A DNA stretch of 7,528 nt, taken from contig JANELJ010000103.1 of NCBI GenBank assembly GCA_024511395.1, forward strand, positions 1 through 7,528. Direction: 5' to 3'. Origin of the DNA: Gammaproteobacteria bacterium. GTDB taxonomy: Bacteria > Pseudomonadota > Gammaproteobacteria > GRL18. The notes under the pieces were generated by a model. That model ran no database searches. It saw only the letters and a program-made list of their open reading frames with translations, and was not told where the DNA came from. Made by a program: the position numbers and the translations under genes. Shown piece after piece: positions 1 through 6,825 of this stretch (position 1 is the first letter of the stretch; every line of letters starts with the position of its first letter).

Positions 1-120
1 ACTTTCCCAGTCTATGTGTTTTGATAACTTAATCAACTCATGGTTTATGTCCAGCATGTTTTCAAGGCGCATCCTGAACAGGTCTTCCTGAGGTATTTTT
101 GGCTGTTTCTTTGGCTTCAT
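1..120 (-). CDS. IS5-type transposase, N-terminal fragment (runs off the window)
   Basis: Reading leftward from an ATG at 120-118, 40 codons stay open to the window edge. The product begins MKPKKQPKIPQEDLFRMRLE and continues with N-M-L-D-I-N-H-E-L-I-K-L and I-D-W. The pattern DLFRxRLxxxxxxxHELxxLxxxIDW is the N-terminal signature of a large group of IS5-family (DDE) transposases, which cut and rejoin their own insertion sequence. The catalytic DDE residues would lie outside the window, so I cannot say whether the element is intact. The start is chosen because it is the first ATG before the conserved DLFR block; no strong Shine-Dalgarno sequence precedes it. The family call rests on remembered sequence patterns, and the exact IS5 subgroup is uncertain. 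Confidence 0.75.
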   Translation of the reverse strand, partial: MKPKKQPKIPQEDLFRMRLENMLDINHELIKLSKHIDWES

Positions 121-130
121 TTTGGTCTGG

Positions 131-177
131 AAATTTGCAAGGTAATAAGGCTTATTTTACCAAAAACCTGCAAATTT
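131..177. repeat. AT-rich palindrome next to the transposase start
   Basis: The arms AAATTTGCA (131-139) and TGCAAATTT (169-177) are perfect inverted repeats. Inside them, GGTAATAAG (141-149) pairs with CTTATT plus ACC (151-161) with a two-base bulge. The structure starts 11 bases upstream of the transposase ATG. It could be the subterminal or terminal repeat of that insertion sequence, or an operator or hairpin controlling the transposase. The outer edge of the element cannot be fixed without the other end. Confidence 0.5.
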
Positions 178-183
178 AACACC

Positions 184-225
184 TATAATTCGCCAATATT
201 TCCTTATAAATCAATGTGCTATGAT
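184..225 (+). promoter_or_regulatory. Candidate promoter region for the GGDEF gene
   Basis: A perfect -10 hexamer TATAAT lies at 184-189, and an extended -10 form TGCTATGAT lies at 217-225. Neither has a good TTGACA-like -35 at normal spacing, although an extended -10 can work without one. The second would give a leader of about 30 bases before the ATG at 265. The whole stretch from 121 to 264 is AT-rich and has no other convincing gene. Confidence 0.3.
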
Positions 226-264
226 TTATTCAGGTCGAACTAAATAGTTTCTACCAATGCTGCG

Positions 265-1101
265 ATGAATCACGACAGCAGTCAAATCAGTAAAACAATT
301 GATAATCTTAATGCGGATAAACAGGTATTACTGGAGCTGGATAAACTCGTTACCCTGTTCAAACTGGAAGTTTCTCCCATTCTGAACCTGGATGATATTC
401 TTTATCTTCCACCCAATAAACAGAAAGAAATGGACAGCCGGGGCCGTCACATGGTTTCCTACCAGCTGGTGCTACATAAAAAAGAACTGGGTGAAATTGC
501 CCTGGTTCGCCGTACCCGATTTACCGACAAAGAACAGAAATTTATTGAAAAGACACTGGTGGCAGTATTATTACCTTTAAAAAACACCCTGGATTACACT
601 CAGGCCATTCAGTCAGCTCTGCACGATCCGCTGACTGGTGCTTTAAACCGCTTTTCAATGAACAGTATTTTTAACCGGGAAATGGAACTGAGTAACCGAA
701 ACAAAACCCCATTAAGCCTGATTGCACTGGATATCGACTTTTTTAAGCAAGTTAATGATACCTACGGCCATGCCACCGGTGACTGTGTTTTAAAACATCT
801 GACTGAATGTATACGTCAATTTACCCGTACTACGGATGCCCTGTTCCGTTACGACGGTGAAGAATTTACTCTGTTATTAAACAACACTTCTCTTGAAGGT
901 GCCCGTCAGCTGGCCGAACGTATTCGTGAAACCGTACAGAACACTCCCTGTATCTGTAATGGTCAGAACATATACATTACCGTCAGTATGGGAATTAGTC
1001 TGTTTCAGCCTGAAGACAGCCAGACCAGTCTGTTTGAAAGAGCGGACCAAGCTTTATATCAAGCCAAAAAGTCCGGCCGTAACCAGGTGATTTGCGAGTA
1101 A
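265..1101 (+). CDS. Soluble GGDEF-domain protein, putative diguanylate cyclase with variant active loop
   Basis: The 278-residue protein has no hydrophobic segments and should be cytoplasmic. Residues 1-115 form an N-terminal sensor-like region with a GAF-like feel (GEIALVRR followed by FTDKEQKFIEKT), whose ligand is unknown. Residues 119-278 are a complete GGDEF domain: DPLT at 121-124, the DIDFFKQVND metal and substrate region at 156-165, the signature loop at 195-201 reading RYDGEEF, and the C-terminal VSMGIS and ADxALYxAKxxGRN blocks. An RxxD motif (R188-TT-D191) sits five residues before the loop, the normal place of the c-di-GMP inhibitory I-site. The first glycine of GG(D/E)EF is replaced by aspartate (D197), so cyclase activity is uncertain although the other key residues are present. 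Known GGDEF proteins condense two GTP into c-di-GMP. No clear Shine-Dalgarno precedes the ATG. The next gene in the same direction starts 133 bases downstream. Confidence 0.93.
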   Translation: MNHDSSQISKTIDNLNADKQVLLELDKLVTLFKLEVSPILNLDDILYLPPNKQKEMDSRGRHMVSYQLVLHKKELGEIALVRRTRFTDKEQKFIEKTLVAVLLPLKNTLDYTQAIQSALHDPLTGALNRFSMNSIFNREMELSNRNKTPLSLIALDIDFFKQVNDTYGHATGDCVLKHLTECIRQFTRTTDALFRYDGEEFTLLLNNTSLEGARQLAERIRETVQNTPCICNGQNIYITVSMGISLFQPEDSQTSLFERADQALYQAKKSGRNQVICE

Positions 1102-1133
1102 AGATTACCCGCCACCTGAAATCTTCTATCTGG

Positions 1134-1165
1134 TTCACAGTTTATTCTGGTGTAGCGGTTATACT
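1134..1165 (+). promoter_or_regulatory. Weak promoter candidate before the Ycf46-like gene
   Basis: TATACT at 1160-1165 is a good -10, and TTCACA at 1134-1139 matches five of six bases of the -35 consensus. The spacer is 20 bases, longer than the preferred 17, so this is only a candidate. If it is not used, the gene could be read through from the GGDEF gene, as no convincing terminator lies between them. Confidence 0.22.
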
Positions 1166-1234
1166 TTTACTTAACAAGAGTCATCAACTCAATAAAAGTC
1201 TTCAAACATCAGCTATCTGTCTTCCGAGGTTAAC

Positions 1235-1681
1235 ATGCAGCAGGAAAATCTGAAAAAAATCCTCCAAACCGGATACAAACTCATTACTCTGGAAACCAAT
1301 AATCCCAAGCAGATCATAAATGACTTCCGTCCTCTGGTCAGAGAAGGCAAGGCCATTTATATCTGGGAAAAAGGGATTGGCCTGTACCGGATGGAAGCCT
1401 CTCATATTAAAATACCTAATACCACAACACCGGAAATGGTTATTAATCATATACGTCAGAGTAAGTTATTTGGTATTTATTTACTGGTTGGTTTCAGTGC
1501 CGAACTGAAAGACCGCAATCTTATACCGTTTCTGGATCAGATTATTTAGCAGAAAAAAGGTGATAAAACCATTATTCTGGTGGATCATTACTTTGAGTAC
1601 CCGCACAAAATTATGGGCAACCTGCTGATCACCCAGGAGCCTGATGTCAAAGCCGAACATGAACTGAACCAGATTGCTTAA
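1235..1681 (+). pseudogene. Ycf46-type N-terminal-domain protein, interrupted by an in-frame TAG at 1547-1549
   Basis: The open part runs from ATG 1235 to TAG 1547-1549 (104 residues), with a good GAGG ribosome site at 1226-1229. After the TAG the same frame continues for 43 codons to TAA at 1679-1681, encoding QKKGDKTIILVDHYFEYPHK and more. The joined 148-codon reading (with a residue at the TAG) has alternating sheet and helix blocks: YKLITLETNNP, AIYIWEKGIGLYRM, GIYLLVGFS, LIPFLDQII and then TIILVDHYFEYPHKI. This order resembles the N-terminal part of Ycf46-type AAA proteins, where a 'lyllrdf, fld, tiillsp..elP' run occurs. There is no Walker A or B motif, so any match is to that domain only. 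Because recognisable sequence continues past the TAG up to a stop abutting rluB, a recent nonsense mutation (for example CAG to TAG) is the simplest reading. Readthrough or a sequencing error is possible. The function is not known. Confidence 0.65.
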
Positions 1682-2721
1682 CGGCTTTTACGTTTTTTCA
1701 GTTTCTGAGACTTTCTTCTGTTATCCGGCATAAGCAGACGCTTTTTAGCCTTACCTTTACGCTGACGCTGATTATTCGGTGATATTATTTTGCCACGACG
1801 ATCGGTTTTAAGACGCTGTACTTTCAGACCAACACTGGCATAAAGTTCCTGCATGCCCTTTTCATCCAGCTCTTCCCAACGACCGGGCTTCTGCCCTCTG
1901 GGCAGTTCTACCACACCATAACGAATACGGGACAGACGGCTGACTGTAATTCCCAGAGATTCCCACATCCGGCGGACTTCACGGTTACGCCCTTCTTTAA
2001 GGGTAACATGATACCAGTGGTTGGCTCCCTGCCCGCCAATATAGGTAATTTTATCAAAACTGGCCACACCATCTTCCAGCTGCACACCGAATTTTAACTG
2101 CTCAATATCATCATCGGTCACCTCACCAAGAACCCGGACAGCATATTCCCGTTCTATTTCACTGGAAGGATGCATTAACAGATTAGCCAGTTCGCCGTCA
2201 TTGGTTAACAAAATCAAACCTGTGGTATTAATATCCAGCCGACCAACAGAAATCCAGCGACCGATTTTCAGATGAGGCAGATCATCAAAAATAGTATTAG
2301 GGTGATCGGGATCCTTACGGCTGCATATCTCACCTTCAGGTTTGTTATACACCAGAACTCTCTGCCGGGGCTTTTCCCAGGCAATAAACAGTTCCTTATC
2401 ATCCAGAAAGATCGGAGCATCACCGGCCACCCGGTCACCCAGCTGAGCCACCCTGTCACCTATTTTAATCCGGCCCTGGGCAATCAGGCGCTCAGCTTCA
2501 CGCCGGGAAGTATGGCCTGAACTGGCAATAACCTTCTGCAGCTTTTCACCTTCCGGTGCGGGAGCCGTTTTGGGCTGACTGACAGACTGCTCAGTCTCGG
2601 TATCGTCAGTATCAAGGGATTCACTGAAGATTCGCTCAGAGGTCTGAGCTTTTGCCAGTTTACGTTGATTACTCCCTTCTTTTGAAGAGGGTTTCGGGGA
2701 GGATCGGTAATAATTTGTCAT
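1678..2721 (-). CDS. rluB: 23S rRNA pseudouridine(2605) synthase RluB
   Basis: This 347-residue protein belongs to the RsuA/RluB family, which isomerises a uridine (U2605 in E. coli 23S rRNA) to pseudouridine in the large ribosomal subunit. An S4 RNA-binding domain starts at about residue 59 (EKLQKVIASSGHTSRREAER) and ends near 105. The catalytic block is GRLDINTTGLILLTNDGELA, with the nucleophilic aspartate at D163. HPSSEIEREYAVRV follows at 184-197, and the family motif GRNREVRRMWE lies at 244-254. Conservation with E. coli RluB is high through residue 298. Two additions lie outside the core: a polar, acidic 57-residue N-terminal extension and a very basic C-terminal tail (about 302-347, rich in K and R), probably for RNA contact. 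It is last in the polA-scpB-rluB run, starting 9 bases after scpB ends, so translational coupling is likely. Its stop overlaps the stop of the convergent gene. Confidence 0.95.
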   Translation of the reverse strand: MTNYYRSSPKPSSKEGSNQRKLAKAQTSERIFSESLDTDDTETEQSVSQPKTAPAPEGEKLQKVIASSGHTSRREAERLIAQGRIKIGDRVAQLGDRVAGDAPIFLDDKELFIAWEKPRQRVLVYNKPEGEICSRKDPDHPNTIFDDLPHLKIGRWISVGRLDINTTGLILLTNDGELANLLMHPSSEIEREYAVRVLGEVTDDDIEQLKFGVQLEDGVASFDKITYIGGQGANHWYHVTLKEGRNREVRRMWESLGITVSRLSRIRYGVVELPRGQKPGRWEELDEKGMQELYASVGLKVQRLKTDRRGKIISPNNQRQRKGKAKKRLLMPDNRRKSQKLKKRKSR

Positions 2722-2730
2722 GGTATTTTG

Positions 2731-3741
2731 TTACTCGTCTAATTTGTTTTCCGGATCCGGCTCATTATCCTGGCTATGCCCGATACTCTGTTCCACTTCG
2801 GCAATAATTTCCTGTTCCTGTTTATTGAGTGAATCAATACGCTGATAGGTTTCTTTTAATGCGGCCAGTTCCACATCAATATCAATTCGCTCTTCTGTAT
2901 CATAGTCTTCTGATTCATTATCTGCAGATTCATCTTCGTCCGCTGTAAATAAATCCTGTTCTTCACTCTGCTCTGCAGACTCATCTTCTGTAAGGACAGT
3001 TTCACCATTTTGCGGCTCCTGTATACCGAAATCCAGTTCTGCATTAATGACATCCAGCTCCCGTATTTCCGACAGGCTGGGCAGTTCATCGAGCTTTTTA
3101 AGCCCAAAATAATCCAAAAACTGGCGGGTAGTCGCATACATAGCCGGTTTTCCCGGTACATCCCTGTGGCCTATAACCCGGATCCATTCCCGCTCAACCA
3201 GAGTTCGAATGATCTGACTGCTGACACTGACACCGCGAATGTCTTCAATTTCTCCCCGGGTAATGGGTTGTCTGTAGGCAACCAGTGCCAGCGTTTCCAG
3301 TAAGGCGCGGGAATATTTCTGAGGCTTTTCTTCCCATAAACGGGCCACCCAGGGGGCAACACTCTGGGCCACCTGAAAACGAAAACCACTGCTGACTTCT
3401 ACCAGTTCCACACCCCGGTTCTGATAATCCTGCATTAACTGCTCAATAGCCTGACGCAGCACCGCTTTTTCAATGACTTCATCTTCCGGAAAAAGACTTA
3501 ATAATTTATCAATTGAAACAGCCTTGCCTGCTGCATGGATAGCACCTTCAACAATATTTTTTACGCTGTCAGCGGTGTGAATACGGCTAATAGATTGTTT
3601 TTCAGCCTGTTCAGTTTCTGCCAGCTGCTGTAAGGATGCCTGTATTGATGGCTCATCCGTTGCAGGTACTGGCTCCTGTTCAGGGGCATTTTCGGACTCA
3701 GGGCTGTTTTCTATCTGAGGATTGTCGTGTTCTTCACTCAT
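2731..3741 (-). CDS. scpB: Segregation and condensation protein B (ScpB) with long acidic tails
   Basis: ScpB dimers bind the kleisin ScpA and form the SMC-ScpAB condensin complex (or work with MksB/MukB-like partners), which compacts and segregates chromosomes. The conserved core is residues 58-228: a first winged helix (VKNIVEGAIHAAGKAVSIDK through FRFQVAQSVAPWV) and a second (RALLETLALVAYRQPITRGE, IEDIRGVSVSSQIIRTLVE, WIRVIGHRDVPGKPAMYATT, FLDYFGL). It is flanked by an acidic low-complexity N-terminus (1-50, many E and P) and a strongly acidic C-terminus (250-336, ending in a possible coiled coil at 288-320). The length of 336 exceeds the roughly 200 of the minimal protein; long acidic tails are common in gammaproteobacterial members. 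It lies 45 bases after polA and 9 before rluB. scpA, usually the next gene upstream, is absent here. The ribosome site is weak (AAGAAA). Confidence 0.95.
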   Translation of the reverse strand: MSEEHDNPQIENSPESENAPEQEPVPATDEPSIQASLQQLAETEQAEKQSISRIHTADSVKNIVEGAIHAAGKAVSIDKLLSLFPEDEVIEKAVLRQAIEQLMQDYQNRGVELVEVSSGFRFQVAQSVAPWVARLWEEKPQKYSRALLETLALVAYRQPITRGEIEDIRGVSVSSQIIRTLVEREWIRVIGHRDVPGKPAMYATTRQFLDYFGLKKLDELPSLSEIRELDVINAELDFGIQEPQNGETVLTEDESAEQSEEQDLFTADEDESADNESEDYDTEERIDIDVELAALKETYQRIDSLNKQEQEIIAEVEQSIGHSQDNEPDPENKLDE

Positions 3742-3786
3742 ACTGGTTTTCTTAAACTGTTGTAGTTGTTTTGGTTGTCGGTACGG

Positions 3787-6582
3787 TTAATGTGCTTCAT
3801 CCCAGTTATCACCAATGCCAGCATCGGCAATCAGTGGTACTTTCAGGCTGGCAGCCTGACTCATAATGGTGGTAATTTTTTCCACTGACGGTTCAAGTAT
3901 GCCCTGTGGTACTTCAAACACCAGCTCATCATGCACCTGCATGGTCATTAAAATACCGTCAAAGGGCTGGCCTTCTGCCGCTTCCTGGCTCAGCCAGCGA
4001 TCCATATCCAGCATGGCACGTTTAATAATATCAGCAGCACTGCCCTGCATTGGCGCATTAATGGCAGTACGTTCCGCGTATTGTCGACGCTGACCATTGC
4101 GTGAATTGATTTCAGGAATATACAGGCGTCGTCCAAAAACGGTTTCCACATAACCCTGTTCTCTGGCCAGTTCCCGCATGCGATTCATATAGATTTTAAC
4201 ACCGGGATAACGCTCAAAATACAGGTTAATATAGTTCTGTGCTTCAGCCCGGCCAATATCCAGTTGCTTTGCCAGGCCAAAAGCCGACATACCGTAAATC
4301 AGGCCAAAGTTAATGGCCTTGGCACTGCGCCGCTGCTCCTTACTGACAGCTTCCAGATCCACCCCGAATACTTCAGCGGCGGTTGCCCTGTGTACGTCCA
4401 GCCCCTGTTCAAAAGCACTGAGCAGCCCCGGATCTTCTGAAAGATGAGCCATAATCCGTAGTTCAATCTGAGAATAATCCGCCGCCACGATTTTTTTACC
4501 TTCCGGGTCAATAAAAGCCTGACGGATTTTTCGTCCCTGAGGCGTGCGAATGGGAATATTCTGAAGATTAGGTTCTGTTGAGGATAAGCGGCCAGTTACA
4601 GCAACCGCCTGGTTATAGGAAGTATGCACCCTGCCGGTTCTGACATCAATCTGTAAAGGCAGTTTATCGGTATAAGTGGATTTAAGCTTAGCCAGAGAAC
4701 GGTGTTCCAGGATTAATTTCGGCATGGGATAATCCAGAGCCAGTTCCTGTAATACCGATTCTGCCGTTGATGGCTGTCCTTTAGGTGTTTTAGACTTAAC
4801 CGGCAGGGCCATTTTATTAAACAGAATTTCCTGGATCTGTTTGGGTGAGGACATATTAAACGGCTCACCGGCCATTTCAAACGCCTCGGTTTCAATTTCC
4901 TTGAGTTTCAGGGCAATTTCCTGACTTTGTCTGGCCAGCAGTTCAGCATCCACCAGTACACCGTTTCGTTCAATACGGGATAACACCGACAGCAGAGGCA
5001 GTTCTACCTCCTGGAACAGTTTTTTCAGCTCTTCCTGTTGTTCAAGTTTCGGCCAGAGTACTTTATGCAGACGCAGAGTAATGTCCGCATCTTCTGCCGC
5101 ATAGAGTGCAGCCTGGGCCACAGACACTTCATCAAAACGCAGCTGTTTAATACCTTTACCGGCAATATCTTCATATTTTATGGTCTGGTAAGACAGGTAT
5201 TTGAGTGCTAGGGCATCCATATTATGGCGGGTAGCGGTACTGTCCAGCACATAAGATTCCAGCATAGTATCGTAGGCAATTCCCTGCAGATTAATGCCGT
5301 AATTGTGCAGCACATTCTTGTCATATTTCAGGTTCTGACCCACTTTAGCCTGCTGCGGATCTTCTAAAAGCGGTTTAAGATGCTGTAAAACTTTATCTCT
5401 GTCAAGCTGTTCACTGACTTCCACATCTTTATGCGTCAGCGGCACATAAGCAGCTTTTCCCACTTCGGTAGCAAAAGAAACGCCGACAATTTCTGCCTGC
5501 ATATAATCCAGAGAAGTGGTTTCAGTATCAAAGGCAAACAGTTCCGCGTCCTTTAACTGCCCCAGCCATTGTTTAAAAATGTCCCAGTCCAGAATGGTGC
5601 TGTATTGGCCTTTTTGATTCCCCTGTACAGGAGCATCCGGATCCTCGTCAGCCGCCAGCATATCCTGCTGGGTACCGGCAAATTCTTTTTCAAGGATCTG
5701 TGATAGCCAGGTTTTAAATTCCAGTTCACTGTAGAGCTGTTTTAATTTTTCTATATCCGGCTCGGACATGCACAGCTGATCCACTGTCAGTTCCAGCTCT
5801 ACATCCAGTTTTATGGTCACCAGCTCATAGGACAGGCGTAACTGATCCAGGTTGGCACGCAGGTTCTCCCCCACTTTGCCCTTAAATTCATCGGCATGGG
5901 CAATGATATTTTCCACACTGTCGTATTCTTTGAGCCATTTGACTGCCGTTTTAGGCCCGACTTTAGGGATCCCCGGAATATTATCCGAGGTATCACCAAT
6001 CAGCGCCAGGTAGTCAATGATCTGGGAGGGTTCCACACCAAATTTTTTGTGCACACCTTCGACATCCATGCGGTGGTTTTTCATGGTATCTATTAGACAG
6101 ACCCGTTCATTTACCAGTTGCGCCATATCCTTGTCACCGGTGGATATGATCACATCCAGATCACGTTCTACCGCCTGTACCGACAGGGTACCGATAACAT
6201 CATCGGCTTCTACCCCGTCCACAATAATCAGCGGAAAACCCATGGCCCTGATAACCTCATACAGGGGTTCAATCTGGCAACGCAGTTCATCAGGCATGGA
6301 AGGACGGTGAGCCTTGTATTGGGGAAACATATCATCACGAAAGGTTTTGCCTTTGGCATCAAAGACCATGGCCATACGCCGCGTTTTATGATCATTGAGC
6401 AGCCGCTTCATCATATTGACAACACCGTATATGGCACCGGTGGGCAGGCCTTTGGAATTATTCAAATCGGGCATAGCATGAAAAGCTCGGTACAGATAAG
6501 AGGAGCCGTCAACCAGCACCAGCTCTTTATCGGTATTATCCTGCTCAGATGCTTTTGCAGAAATATTGGATGTTGCGGACAT
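3787..6582 (-). CDS. polA: DNA polymerase I
   Basis: The 931-residue enzyme is complete and close to the E. coli length (928). It removes RNA primers, fills gaps and serves in repair. Residues 20-300 form the 5'-3' flap nuclease: LVLVDGSSYLYRAFHA (D25), MVFDAKGKTFR (D75), VEADD (124-128), STGDKD (147-152), and GDTSDNIPGIPKVGPKTA, a helix-hairpin-helix region from 196. Residues about 330-515 are the 3'-5' exonuclease with all its acids present: FDTET (D352, E354), NLKYD (D421) and YAAEDAD (D498), so proofreading should be active. Residues 525-931 are the polymerase: motif A DYSQIELR (D702), motif B RRSAKAINFGLIYG (K755, F759, Y763) and motif C QVHDELVFE (D885, E886). The chosen ATG has a strong AGGGA ribosome site a few bases upstream. 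It is the first gene of the run leading to scpB and rluB. Downstream of many gammaproteobacterial polA genes one expects spf or engB; here scpB follows. Confidence 0.98.
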   Translation of the reverse strand: MSATSNISAKASEQDNTDKELVLVDGSSYLYRAFHAMPDLNNSKGLPTGAIYGVVNMMKRLLNDHKTRRMAMVFDAKGKTFRDDMFPQYKAHRPSMPDELRCQIEPLYEVIRAMGFPLIIVDGVEADDVIGTLSVQAVERDLDVIISTGDKDMAQLVNERVCLIDTMKNHRMDVEGVHKKFGVEPSQIIDYLALIGDTSDNIPGIPKVGPKTAVKWLKEYDSVENIIAHADEFKGKVGENLRANLDQLRLSYELVTIKLDVELELTVDQLCMSEPDIEKLKQLYSELEFKTWLSQILEKEFAGTQQDMLAADEDPDAPVQGNQKGQYSTILDWDIFKQWLGQLKDAELFAFDTETTSLDYMQAEIVGVSFATEVGKAAYVPLTHKDVEVSEQLDRDKVLQHLKPLLEDPQQAKVGQNLKYDKNVLHNYGINLQGIAYDTMLESYVLDSTATRHNMDALALKYLSYQTIKYEDIAGKGIKQLRFDEVSVAQAALYAAEDADITLRLHKVLWPKLEQQEELKKLFQEVELPLLSVLSRIERNGVLVDAELLARQSQEIALKLKEIETEAFEMAGEPFNMSSPKQIQEILFNKMALPVKSKTPKGQPSTAESVLQELALDYPMPKLILEHRSLAKLKSTYTDKLPLQIDVRTGRVHTSYNQAVAVTGRLSSTEPNLQNIPIRTPQGRKIRQAFIDPEGKKIVAADYSQIELRIMAHLSEDPGLLSAFEQGLDVHRATAAEVFGVDLEAVSKEQRRSAKAINFGLIYGMSAFGLAKQLDIGRAEAQNYINLYFERYPGVKIYMNRMRELAREQGYVETVFGRRLYIPEINSRNGQRRQYAERTAINAPMQGSAADIIKRAMLDMDRWLSQEAAEGQPFDGILMTMQVHDELVFEVPQGILEPSVEKITTIMSQAASLKVPLIADAGIGDNWDEAH

Positions 6583-6615
6583 TATTTCCCTGAATTTTTA
6601 ATTGTAAAACCGGCT

Positions 6616-6621
6616 ATTATG
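6616..6621 (-). promoter_or_regulatory. Candidate -10 for polA
   Basis: On the minus strand the bases read CATAAT, five of six matches to TATAAT, about 35 bases before the polA start. No good -35 is visible at 16-18 bases; the expected place lies just outside the left arm of the hairpin repeat. A promoter inside the repeat itself is equally possible. Confidence 0.25.
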
Positions 6622-6642
6622 AGCCATTGACCTAAAACAAGC

Positions 6643-6782
6643 GTAACTACTCAGCGTATTCATCTTTTGCACCATTTCAGTATTATTTTCGTACTCAAAT
6701 GGTCACGTATTGATATACGCTCACATTTTCCGTGCGAAAATTCCTTGAACTGGCACAAAATCTAAACACGCTGAGCAGTTAC
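6643..6782. repeat. 140-base imperfect inverted repeat, MITE-like hairpin
   Basis: The outer arms GTAACTACTCAGCGT (6643-6657) and ACGCTGAGCAGTTAC (6768-6782) are complementary at 14 of 15 positions. Pairing continues inward in the same register, broken by short mismatches: TTTTG with CAAAA (6665-6669 and 6756-6760), CCA with TGG, TTCA with TGAA, TTTTCG with CGAAAA (6686-6691 and 6735-6740), AAATG with CATTT, and CGTAT with ATACG (6706-6710 and 6715-6719) around a TGAT loop at 6711-6714. The whole element is thus one long near-palindrome centred at 6712-6713. No protein of note is encoded in it. It fills most of the polA/oxidase intergenic region. A miniature inverted-repeat element is the best guess; no target duplication could be fixed. 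Confidence 0.75.
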
Positions 6783-6804
6783 AAACAAGTTTGAAACGCT
6801 AAAT

Positions 6805-6810
6805 TATACA
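6805..6810 (+). promoter_or_regulatory. Candidate -10 for the oxidase subunit III gene
   Basis: TATACA lies between the right arm of the hairpin repeat and the gene. No convincing -35 lies at standard distance; the expected place would fall at the right edge of the repeat. With this hexamer the leader would be very short for a start at 6826 and about 48 bases for a start at 6865. Confidence 0.2.
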
Positions 6811-6815
6811 GCTTT

Positions 6816-6820
6816 GGGGG
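6816..6820 (+). promoter_or_regulatory. GGGGG ribosome-binding candidate favouring the start at 6826
   Basis: A run of five G ends five bases before ATG 6826. It is a partial match to the anti-Shine-Dalgarno complement. The ATG at 6865 has no comparable site. This is why 6826 is preferred over TTG 6814 and ATG 6865. Confidence 0.4.
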
Positions 6821-6825
6821 CATAT

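Noticed and set aside
40..243. Open frame of 67 codons on the plus strand
   Set aside because: It runs antisense through the transposase fragment and the palindrome, has no family features, and lacks a ribosome site. The minus-strand frame has a recognisable transposase start.
1101..1125. Possible terminator after the GGDEF gene (AAGATT and AATCTT arms)
   Set aside because: The stem is only six AT-rich pairs with a 13-base loop and no T-run, too weak for an intrinsic terminator.
1610..1681. Independent small gene restarting after the TAG
   Set aside because: The first ATG after the TAG has no ribosome site and would omit the conserved strand, so the tail is better read as the remainder of the interrupted gene.
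6118..6630. Open frame of 170 codons on the plus strand
   Set aside because: It lies antisense to the 5' nuclease part of polA and looks like a mirror of that coding sequence, with no domain or ribosome site.
6814..6825. TTG at 6814 as the start of the oxidase subunit
   Set aside because: It would place the G-run inside the coding sequence and adds only four residues; ATG 6826 with the G-run five bases upstream is more likely.
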